Assembly (NCBI RefSeq): GCF_902806685.2
Contig: NC_048542.1
Span: 2,836,533-2,900,532 of the forward strand
DNA from: Maniola hyperantus
Taxonomy: Eukaryota; Arthropoda; Insecta; Lepidoptera; Nymphalidae
DNA: 64,000 nt
Reading direction: 5' to 3'
Shown here in pieces: positions 33,901 through 45,900 of this stretch. Both the position numbers and the translations under genes were made by a program. The first letter of the stretch is position 1; each line of letters opens with the position of its first letter. Under the pieces are notes generated by a model that saw only the letters and a program-made list of their open reading frames with translations, was not told the origin of the DNA and searched no databases.

Positions 33901-36900
33901 AAATTATTATATTAATAATCGAGATAGATCTTAAATAGTATATTTAGACATACTCTTTGTCATGTTGGATACAATCGAATGGTTACGTATGGTTCGATAC
34001 ATTACGTAAATCAGTAAGTTACACTGGTTAGTTCCAAGAATAAAGCTGTTTTTCTATTTTAGGTAGTGTATTTCACGTCCCTGTTTCCTTATGTGGTGCT
34101 CACTATATTCTTCGTCCGAGGTATAACATTGCCTGGTTCTGCGGATGGAATTATACACATGTATAAACCTAAGGTAATTTTAGAATTTATTGTTTATGAC
34201 CTTATACTAAAAATTTGACACAGATACATAAGATTATACTCAAGATTGCTTGTATGTGGTATTTGGTAACTCAAATGCACATACCTTATCTAGTTAAAAA
34301 AAAGCTTTATCGTATTAACGTACCTACTATAGAAGTAGCGAGATAAACAACATTTTTATTATTATTTCCCTCTTTTAATGAAAAACTTTTTAGGTGCAAA
34401 AGTTGAGAATTTTCTGGAACATATTAATAAAGGCCGTAACTTTAAGAAGATCTCAACTTTTCCAATTTTTCAACAACACTCTCAAAGTTTGGCTAATTTC
34501 TTAAAGCTGACTGTTAAAGTTATCTAGAAAGCCAAACTTCTTTATATAAGTAATATTATTTCTTACAAGTTTTGGTTATTTAAATTTATATTTTGGGGAT
34601 CCATCGTTATAAATTCTCACTTAAAATCCGGTTACAATCAATATTTATTGGGTATAACTATCAGTTCTACACAATAATATTTCTCCTACAGCTAGCAAAG
34701 CTACTAGATCCGACAGTTTGGCTCGACGCAGCCACTCAGGTGTTCTACTCCTTCGGCCTGGCCTTCGGCTCCCTCATTGCCTTCGGCTCGTACAACCCGC
34801 CCAACAACAACTGCGTCAGAGACGTGTTGCTGGTGTCTGTGTGTAACGCGCTCACCGCTATATACGCCTCTGTGGTCATCTTCAGCATCCTCGGCTTCAA
34901 AGCTTATACTATGGTCGAGAAATGTATTGTCAAGTAAGTGGTCTCTACATAGTACAAAAGTCTAGTGATGTTCCGGATCCGCGGATATCCGCGGGAGAAA
35001 AAAAATCCGAATCCGTTTCATTAAACCCATACCTCTGATCGGTTTCTATTTTCTATGCGGTAATGTACCGGAACGTGACCGGAACTCTAAATCGCTTGGC
35101 GGTACGGCTTTGCCGGTAGGGTTGTAACTAGCGACGGCCGCAGCCTCCCATTAGAGCAGACCAGAGACGATTTAGGAATTATAAATTACCAAATTGCCTC
35201 TACCGGGAACTGAACACTTATAAAATCACAATGCTGACCACTGTGCCAGGGAGGTCGTCAAATGGCATTTCATTTTGTTTAAAACTTTTTGTCTTTGGAT
35301 TGATGGTCATGACCTGATCTTTAACTTGTCTTTTCCTATCTTAGCCTCGTTTATGCTGTATTTTTTCACTTACCTATTAGCCTTATTAAGATATTTGAGA
35401 AAATATTTCCCAGGGCTGTATCAAAATAAGGAAGAATTTTGAGGAATTCCAACGGAATTATAAAAAAAAATATTAAATCGACGCAGACCAAAGCTTGTTA
35501 CTCAAAGAAAAATACTTATGTACTTACCTAGTTTTAAACCTACTTATATAGAAAATACTACTACTACTTGATACTTAATAGCGAAGAACAGACCAACATT
35601 GTACCTAATTAATAATTGTAATGGCAGTGGCCAACTTTATATCTCTCGTACAATCGTGCATTATGCAACATTGTACAAATGCATCATCAATCAATAGTAA
35701 ATGGAGATGGCTCAATCAAAGCCCTTATTTACCGGAGCGCTATGGATGTCATCCGATTCAGGGACGTTCGTCTGTAACGTTATATCGATTTTATTAATTG
35801 ATATCTCGAGTTTCTTTCAGCAGTGGAATGTTATACGTTATTGATTGATGACGATTGATGAATTTTAATCACGCCCGCTCATTGTAAACTGTTACAATTA
35901 TTTCAATTTATTTCAGGGAAGTAAAGATTCTAGCGCATAATAATATAAGCGGATTCGAGTGGAACTCAACTCAGGAGTACTATGAAGAGCACTTCGCAAC
36001 CGTGAACAGCTCAGATATTGCAAGGCTGAACCTCACTGGATGCTCCATGAGCAAGAACTTGGAAGAGGTTATTATCTATACTTACTTGTATTATAAATGC
36101 CTACAAATGTGTGCCTGCCTGTCTGTTTGTCTGCTAGCTTTCCACGGCCCTTCTCTTTAACCGATTTTAACGAAATAACGTGGGGTGCGGGTTGTATGAG
36201 GGTGGGGTGCGGGTTGCGTGAGGGTGGGGTGCGGGTTGCGTGAGGGTGGGGTTGTAGCAGAGACAACTCATAGACAAGTGACCAATTATTGTCAATGTCG
36301 TACGTAGGTGTCACCTGTCATGTGTCAACGTCAATTGATAGACTTTCACTTGTAAGAGTTGGCCAGATCCGTGCACACTAAGCTCATTGTATTAATATTA
36401 ATTACTAAGATAATCCAAGTGTAAATATTAAAATAAAGCCAGATAATTTAAAGAAACATTATTTTATTTAACACAACATTACATGGCGCAGCCGTTTTCG
36501 AACAAAACATCAGATTAAAACGGATTGTAAGTTTGGACTGAACAAAGACAATGGCTGACGGGGCAACGACTACGATGCAAGGCGACATGTGTGGTGTCGA
36601 ATTTAAGATGCCGCGAGGAATAGATCTGGAAGATTTGGATACGTGCTGGCAGCAGTGGCAAAAATTCAAGGATTCGTTTAAGATATTTATGCTGGCGGCG
36701 GGTTTTGAGAAGTTGTCTGAACCAAGAAAAGCAGCATTATTATTAAATTGCATTGGATCTTCAGCCCTGGAACTATACCTCAACGTATTAAAAAAAGAAG
36801 ATAAACCGAAATTAGAGGAAGTTATCAAGTTATTCGACGAATATTTCAAGCCGAAAAGTAATGAAGTAATGGCAAGTTACAATTTTAATAGAAGAGTACA

Positions 36901-39900
36901 ACAAGACGGAGAAAATTTTGACACATTTTACTCAGACTTAAGAAAACTGGCAGACAGCTGTAACTTTGGTCAACAAAAGGACAGGATGTTAAGGGACAGA
37001 CTCGTCATCGGCGTGAAACAGACACGAGTGCAACAAAAATTATTAGAAATTAAGGACCTCACACTGGACAAGGCACTGGACATATGTCGATCAGCGGAGC
37101 TGTCCAGTCAGCAACTTATGGTGCTACACAGCTCGGAGGTGAATGCGGTGGCAGCAGCAAGCACAACCCGGCAGCTGACTACCCCGGCGAGCAACAATAG
37201 CAAAGCTAAGTATAGTAGGCCCCATAATAATATTAATAATAAGAAAAATTGTCAAAATAATTATAAAAATAACTTGAATAAAAACAATTATCAGTGTAAA
37301 AAGTGTAATAAGGTACATGGTCCTAGGCAGTGTCCAGCCTTTGGAAAAACTTGTTTAAAATGTGGAAAATTAAATCATTTTAGTGTAGGATGTATGTCTA
37401 AGAATCAAAAGCTGGATAATATCAATAACATTCATGATTTATGACTAGTATACTCAATAGATTTTACTAAAAATGAATGGAATACGTTGTTGCAAGTTGA
37501 AAATAAGAGGGTCTGTTTTAAGTGTGACACGGGGGCCCAAATAAATGTTTTGAGTTTGCGGGACCTTAAAAAAATTGTCGATGATGAGACAAAAATAAAA
37601 ATGTCTGAGACAAAAACCATAATAGAAGTCTTTGGTGGAGGAAAATTATTTCCTATAGGAAAGGTCACATTAAAAGTATATTCTAATAATAATATTAATA
37701 ACAATGAGTGGTTCAACACTGAGTTTTTAATTATTAATGAACCGGTTAGACCGATCCTAGGGCTAGGCTCTTTGGTAAAGCTTAGGCTCTTAAATACTAA
37801 TAATAATATTAATACACTTACAAGTTGCACTAATAATAATATGAAAATGAGTAAAGACTCAATTGTTAATATGAATAACGAACTGTTTCAGGGAGTCGGG
37901 GAGTTTAAGAGCTCACTGCAGCTACGCATTCAACCTGGCGTGGAGCCTGTGGTGCGACCCCCACGGCGAGTGCCTAACGCACTGAAGGATCGCCTTGCGG
38001 ACAAGTTGGAAGCTCTGGTGAAGCACAAAGTCATCGCGAAGGTCGATCACCCTAAAAGTTTTGTAAGCAACTTGGTTATTATAGAAAAGAAAGATGGTTC
38101 GCTTAGAATTTGTTTAGATCCTAAAGATCTTAATAAAGTATTAATAAGAGAACATCATTTGATTCCCACCATTGATGAAATTATAACTAAACTTTGTAAT
38201 AAAAAGTATTTTTCAGTGCTAGATTTATCCGATGGTTTTTATAATATTAAACTTTCAGAAGATTCGAATGATTTATGTACATTTAATAGTCCATTTGGTT
38301 GTTATAAGTTCCTAAGAATGCCATTTGGTTTATCAGTAGCACCGGAAATTTTCCAAAAATATAGTGAAACAGCCTTTGGAGATATTCCAGGCGTGATAGT
38401 GTACTGTGATGATTTGTTAATATGTGGTGAAACTGAACAAGAGCATGATGCAATATTAAAAAAGGTTTTTGAACGGGCTAGAGAACATAATGTTCGCTTT
38501 AATAAGAATAAATTTCAATATAAATTAAAAGAGGTGAAGTATTTTGGCCATATTTTTTCTGAGAAAGGTATGCAAATAGACCCAGAGCGGGTAAGTGCAA
38601 TTATTAATATGAAAAGTCCTAATAATAAAAAAGAGTTACAGATTTTCCTTGGCATGGTCAATTATTTAAGAAAATTTATACCTAACTTGGCTGATATTGC
38701 ATCAACGCTTCAGATATTATTAAAGAAAGATGTTGAGTGGTTATGGACGGAAGTTCATGAAAATGTTTATAATAATATTAAAATTAAATTAAGCCAAGCA
38801 CCCATTTTACAGAATTTTAACAGTAAATTGCCTATAACGATTCAGTGTGACGCATCAAAGAGTGGTCTCGGATGCTGTTTACTTCAAAATGGTAAACCAG
38901 TTTGCTTTGCGCCAAGAAATTTAAAAACTAAGTTGATTGTTAGCTCACAATACCTAACACCTAAGTTAAATCAGAATGTAACTCAACAGTTTAATAATGT
39001 ACAAACTAGAAATATAAAAAATTATAATGAGACAAGTCGATTTAAAAGTAGGTTTACTGTAGGGCAAAAAGTTTGGTTCAAAAAAGAGCCAAGTAAGAAT
39101 ATTTGGTCAGAAGGCGAAATTGTTAGATATAATGGATATAGAGCATATGTAATAATAGACAAAAATAATGTACAATATACTAGAACCTCGTTTCATATTC
39201 GACCGGCGGCGTAGACTTTGTGTTTCAATCAGACAGGCTGTCCATCGCTGGTTGAATGGGTAGTTTAAGAGTCAATAATTGTAGTAAATTTAAGAAGTGT
39301 GGCACAATAATATTATAAAATTAATTAAGTAATAATTATGTAAATTGTAAATTTAAAAGGGGATGATTAGTTATGTAAAATTAAAAGGGGATGATATATG
39401 TAAGTAATTTTTCAAAATTGTAACTGGATGATTATGTAGATATTTTTTTTAAAAAATAAAAGGGGATGATGTAGCAGAGACAACTCATAGACAAGTGACC
39501 AATTATTGTCAATGTCGTACGTAGGTGTCACCTGTCATGTGTCAACGTCAATTGATAGACTTTCACTTGTAAGAGTTGGCCAGATCCGTGCACACTAAGC
39601 TCATTGTATTAATATTAATTACTAAGATAATCCAAGTGTAAATATTAAAATAAAGCCAGATAATTTAAAGAAACATTATTTTATTTAACACAACATTACA
39701 GGGGTGAGGGTGATGGCAACGTTGAATGTTGAATGCCTTGATTTTTATGTCAACTGTCACCCTTCCGCAACCTGCGTCATACCTCACGAGCTGTCTCAGT
39801 GAAACGGTATACCTATAGCTCTAAAGAATGTCAAAATTATAATATATTTTTTTACCTGAAGCTAAGGGCTTTTGTAACTAAATATGTCAGTCCCATAATA

Positions 39901-42900
39901 ATAATATACCTAATACAAAGTTAAAAACAAAACTGTTAGGGCCCGTTTCACAATCTCCAGATAAACTTTATCTAACGAATAAATTTTACATAATGACAGT
40001 TTTCAGAGGCAGTCAGATAATTTATTCAAAATCAGTATCCATTAGTACCTTCCCATATTATAATTGCGAAAGTGTGTTTGTTTGTTGGTTTGTCCTTCAA
40101 TCATGTCGCATTGGAACAACAGATCGACGTGATTTTTTTTGCAGGGATACCTATAGTTAAAGACATAGGAGAGTGACATATATAGGCTTTTTTATCCCGG
40201 AAAATCAAAGAGTTCCCACGGGATTTTTAAAAAACCTAATTCAGACGAAGTCGCGGGCATCAGCTAGTAGGTCATAAATTACACTTTTTGATGGTCGGTT
40301 GTTGGATTTGTAAGATGATATAGTGGTGATAATTGTAACGCGAACTTAAAACTAAAACTACGAGGGTTTTTGTATTGGGAATCTGTCAAAATGTCAAATT
40401 TATCCGTTGCATAAAATTTATCTATCTGATAAAATTTATGAAACAGGCCCATAAAATCAACAAAATAATACAATAAAAATAAAATAATGGACTTAAGTTG
40501 TTAAAATTTTGCCCCAGGCTGCAGAAGGCACCGGTCTTGCCTTCATCGTCTTCACCCAAGCGATCCTGAAGCTAACCCCCGCTCCATTCTGGTCAATCAT
40601 CTTCTTTCTCATGCTGTTGTCCCTGGGTCTCGGCAGCCAGATTGGTATCATGGAAGGAATGCTGTGCACTATCTTCGATATTGACTTCTTTAAGAGATTC
40701 AGCAAGCCTGTTATCACTGGTGAGATTGTCTTGATACACTTTTGATATTATACTTGTTGAAAAACAAAATAATTACTGATGGTTTTTGATGGTTGTTTAT
40801 TAGCTATTAACAGATCATCACTAAATCAAAAAGTCTACGAATTCAGCAAGATATTTATTAGTTCTATTGTCAGTTTATATAGTTGTGTTAGTTACCATGT
40901 TGTTCACTCTGCTATAGTTCCTGGTACTTCACTGTATCTACATGTTCCTTGATATTTGATACTATTTAAGAGAAAGCTATCGATTTATTTTTGAGAACTC
41001 ACATTTTACCTGCTACGCTTATTCCCACTCTATTTTACTAAATTTTATGTTTCAATCAGTAGATATTATTGTTCTTATATCAGTTTGTACCTTAATTGTA
41101 TCTTATCTCATGCCTATCGTTGTATCTTAATTCTTATTCTACGTTGTGTTAGGTGCCGTTTGTACGTTCTGCTTCTTCGTTGGTCTCATCTTCACCACCG
41201 GCGCCGGCGAGTACTGGCTCAAGATGTTTGACTCCTTCGCCGGTACCATCGGCCTTGTCGTCGTGGCTCTCCTTGAAATGGTGTCTGTTGTCTACGTCTA
41301 TGGACATGAGAAGTAAGTTTTTCTTATGATATTAAAGATGGATAACATAATTTAATCGTAATTAAATTGAAAGATATAGGTAATTAGCGACAGAAGGGCT
41401 GACTCATTTTTTGATCAGCCTGGCTGTTCAGCTCGGAAATGCCCTATTCCACGTGGGCATGATTTGTACAGTAATTAGATAAGGCAAGGCTTTAAGTTTT
41501 AGCGTATTCAATAAAAAAAATAAGTATAATTGCCACCTCAGAATCAGATGTTAAGTGCCTTCTTTCTTTTTCATATTCATAAATATATTATAATAATATT
41601 TAATATCATGAAATAAAATTCTTGTAACTAATTAGTTTAAAAATACTGAGAAAAAATAATCATTAATAATATAATAATTTTAATCCTATTCTTATTGTAT
41701 TCTAAATTGTAACCTTTTATTGTATCTTTAATATTTATCATTTTATTGTACCTACCTAAAATTGTATTTTCAATACCCTGACACGATCTCATGTACTACT
41801 TATATTTAGCTTTAAGCACCCACCATCAATTAATGTAAATGTACATGAAAGCAAATAAATAAATCTAATCTAATCTAATCTAAATCAGAAAGTTATACAA
41901 GTTTTGTTTTGCTTACTTGGGTAAAATCGGAGAAAAATTTAGTGATTTTGATGCTGTAAAAGTACTAGGTATTAACATTTTCTTTAGGTTCTCAAATGAC
42001 ATCTACGAGATGACGGGCTACCGTCCGGGCTGGTACTGGCAAGTCACCTGGCGTTACGTGGGACCCTTCATTGTGTCCTGCATCTTGCTGTCATCTCTCA
42101 TCTTCATGGTCCTCTACCCTCCTACTTATGGCGCTTGGAATGCTGCAGAGGTAAGTATTTATCATTCTTTGATCATCAATACTTTGTTTTGCAATGATAT
42201 CTACAACGTGGCAGGCTGTCTTCTGACTTAGTAATTGGTACCTACTTAACTTACTAAGTTACGTGAGATTCTTGATTACCTGCATCTTGTAGAGTAGAAC
42301 TATTTAGTCTAATTTAAATTTCATCTTCCGTCCTTTTTTAGCAACATAAAAGACGAAAAGATGCAGTTACCTTACATTTGGTTTAGAGAAAGACATCAGA
42401 GTCGACGCTATTATTCTATCTAACTAGTATCTCATTCAGACGGACGTTTTGAACTTGAAATTTTTGCTGTCTAGGGTCGTGTCGAAAAAACACCCTATCC
42501 AGACTGGGTGCTCGGCATTGCAGTGGCAATGGTTCTCGCGGGAATACTCCCCATTCCGGTAGTACTGCTGCTGAGGCGCTTCCAGTGCCTCGCGCTGGAT
42601 GTGGACATCCACCAGGGCTCTATCAGGAGGATCGAGACCACAGTGTCCACTAAGGAGATGATGAGTGATCAGGATGTGAGTATACCAGGGGCTATGAATT
42701 TTTTGAACCAGCTCACAGTTCACACTCACTTTTTTGTCGGAGTATGCCCAACTAGCTAGTTCCGCAGGCCTGAATTTCGTCAATGGTGCCAGCGATGAAG
42801 ATCTGCAGGAACCGTGGAGAGATGATTTGGAACCACCTTTCACCCAACCTCGGCCATCCCACAACGCGCTTTGCGTGACCCAGGCAGGTCTCAAACTAAG

Positions 42901-45900
42901 TCGGACACAATCCGATAAAAAAGTCAGTGTGAGCTGGTTATATTATGTACATTATAATGAAAATCACTTGCGATAGTTTAAACGCTAAAATGCCCGTGGT
43001 TATTGATATGTTTCTTTTGGAAGGGGGAGTGTTAGATTCTGGACATGTTTCTTTTGTACTACTGAATTTAAAAGTAGATCAAAAAATTTACTAAGAAAAC
43101 AAATAAATCTTGACTGTACCTACAGTTTTTAGGAGCGTAACCAGGAACTCTGTAAGTAATTTAGATATAATAAGGCATTAACAAATAATTCATTGTAATA
43201 TAATTATTTTCATTTTACCTATATCTATAAATAGGTGATCGCAATTTTACTACTACAACTACTAAATAGTTTATTCAATGGAACTGGTTTTGTTATACTG
43301 AAATTTTCAAAAACTACAGTAATTATATTCAACTAAATCTAGTTTTCGTCATTATTCTAGACTTAATCATCTAAAACAGTTACATTATCATACATACAAG
43401 TATACCTACCCAAATAATTCAAGTATGCTAATCTTAAGTATAATTATGTAGTAAAATCCATCGCTCTTTTAAAGCTAACACATTATTTCCGCTATTAATT
43501 GTTGTATGTTTTATGTTTCTTGTTTTACAGTGAGTTCTTAATTTATTATAGTGATAATTACGTGATATTATATTTTGTTCGTCCAAACGGGATTTACAGA
43601 AGGCAATTAAATACTTAAATCTATTTTAACTTTTGTGTACAAAAACAGTATATTTGCTAAAATGTATTTTCAAATAAACACGTTTTTAATTCGCCGGGTG
43701 GGAATTGGGATGATAAATTATAATTTCTTAATCTTGAAATATTTTTCAAAATTTAAAACTAAAACTTGTCGGCTTTAATTGGGGAAAAATTAGCGATGAT
43801 TTTTTTCAGTGACATAATTGCATGGAAATTGGCTTTGAAATCAGATGTCCACAAAATACCTACAATATTAGATAAGTTTGATATTATATATTTTTTATTA
43901 TTAGATAGATAGATGCTTACAATATTAGGTAAGTTTGTAAATTATTCAGAAAAGAATGACTGCTGGATAACTTTTCTCAGTGTAAACTGTTTTCCGAACC
44001 GTGTTAGAGGCTTGTCCTATCCATATTGCCTAATAAGGTATACTGAGATAAACATATTTTTATTTTTATTTATCACGTAGTTATCACTTATTACACGACT
44101 ACAATTATTGGTATTGTGCACAATTAGCGTCAAGCAAAAAGAGCTCAGATCTTAAATTTGCGCAGTGTGATACTTATTGATCCATTAGGTAGTAGGTAGG
44201 TACGATGTGAGGCACGATTTGTAACATTGCTTTTTTGAAGAATTAAAACTTGAGAGACTTGGCATAATAATAATTTTATCAGAGAGTTGGTCTCATTGCA
44301 AATATTTTTAAGTTTGTAGAAAAAAAATATCCATTTTACGATCGTGCAGCCAATTATAAAAAAATAAAAATCCATAGGTCCTAATATTATAAATGCGAAA
44401 GTGTGCCTGTCTGTCTGTCTGCTAGCTTTTCACGGCTCAACCGTTCAACCGATTTTGACGAAATTTGGTACAGAGATAGCTTACATCCCGGGGAAGGACA
44501 TAGGCTGCTTTTTATCCCGGACAATTGAAGAGTTCCCACAGGATTTTAGAAAGCTAAATCCACGCGGATGAAGTCGCGGGCATCATCTAGTAAATAAATA
44601 AAATTATATCCCTATCGTCTTTTTATCTCCATTGTCTCCACTTTAAGAGTCAGGGCACTATGTTACATTTGACTGTACCGTTATTCGAAGCTTAATAAAT
44701 ATTAAATAGGCACTACTCACGCCTCTATGTCTATGTCACGCCTCTATACAGGGCATCTTATCCTATCATAATGGTTGTCTATTTCTAACTCCACCACCAG
44801 GCTGTAGGGAAAGCGTCTATATGACGTCCCCAAGCCAAATATCGACTTTTCTATTGTGACGCGATTTTGAAAAAAAACGGCGGATCATCCACTATGCCAA
44901 AATTTTCAAATTCCTTTTCACCTTACCGTACCGCTTATATTTCAAACGGATAATATGTATGCGCATACACTGTCGTCTGGAGCTCTTTCTACGTGACGCC
45001 ACCTGTCTTATTGTGACTAACCCTGGGTATGGGGGCTAGGTATTGTCGCCGGAGAGTGCACCGCCGGCTCAGCTGCTGCCCGACGCTGCCGCTAAATTCA
45101 CCATTGGGGACTTTGACGTAAGACCACTGTAGTTTTAAGGTCTAAGAAATACCTGCAGAATATTTTTTGGGAGCGTCAACGAGGCGAAAACTACTATAAC
45201 TTTTTAACAGAAACTATGACGTCAATTTTATACCATTAAAAGTTACCTAATAGTTTTCACCTGATTGATTGAGCCCTCCTATCATAAGACAAGATACTTA
45301 GTTCTCATTAACTAGCTTTTGGAGATCAATGAGGAATGAAAAAAATTATTACAGTGAGTAAAGTAAGCAGTAAAAGTATTTTTATTAAAATGACTGACGA
45401 TAGTAATAGTATAATCGATCCATATCCCGAACACGCTAACGGCCGAAATCAATCAAAGATACGTGATCAATATATTTGAAATCTGTCGATTAGTTATATT
45501 AAACAAAAAAGACCATACAGTTTTTGACAAAGAACAACGTGGATATAGCAGAGTGAACTAGATATAGGCTTAGAACAAGAACTAGGTGTACGGTATACCC
45601 ATAGATAACGGAAACTTCGCCACTCAGCGGATGTACTGTATCGCCTGTCTGATCCCTTGTCTCTTGGGGTAGGGTGCGGGTTGCGGGTGGGTGACAGCGA
45701 CGTTAAATTCCTCGATTTTTACGTCAACTGGCACCCTCCCGCAACTCGCACCCTAACTTACGACACGGGCCGTCTCAGTGAAATGATATAGTTAGGTACC
45801 TCACTGATAGATTGCAGGTAGATTAATTCATTATTATTATGGAGTGAAAATATCTTTAAGCACATTAGGCGATTTTGGGATAGGTAAAAACTTCACGGTC

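Larger units (their letters stand above)
36253..39700 (+). mobile_element. Ty3/gypsy (mag-like) LTR retrotransposon, internally deleted
   Basis: 3448 bp with 231-bp LTRs at both ends, a PBS directly after the 5' LTR, gag, protease, reverse transcriptase and a purine tract before the 3' LTR. GGGGT occurs on both sides (36248-36252 and 39701-39705) as target duplication. The LTRs look identical by eye, so insertion is recent. RNase H is cut short and most of integrase is missing. It is in sense orientation in SLC6 intron 6. A non-autonomous copy that would need a relative's integrase. Confidence 0.92.
36173..39816. mobile_element. MITE family 9, split by the LTR retrotransposon
   Basis: Left part 36173-36252 has GTGGGGTGCGGGTTG repeated three times with GTGAGG spacers; right part 39701-39816 has GAATGCCTTGATTTTTATGT, CAACTGTCACCCTTCCGCAA and GCTGTCTCAGTGAAACGGTA. 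Intact copies at 45669-45790, 48744-48858 and 50991-51103 show these parts joined. Confidence 0.75.

Noticed and set aside
36448..36849. 133-aa minus-strand ORF
   Set aside because: Antisense to gag. The same applies to the minus-strand frame 37432-37830, antisense to pol.
42436..42894. 152-aa minus-strand ORF
   Set aside because: It overlaps SLC6 exons 10 and 11 in antisense; the plus-strand exons have correct splice sites and family motifs.
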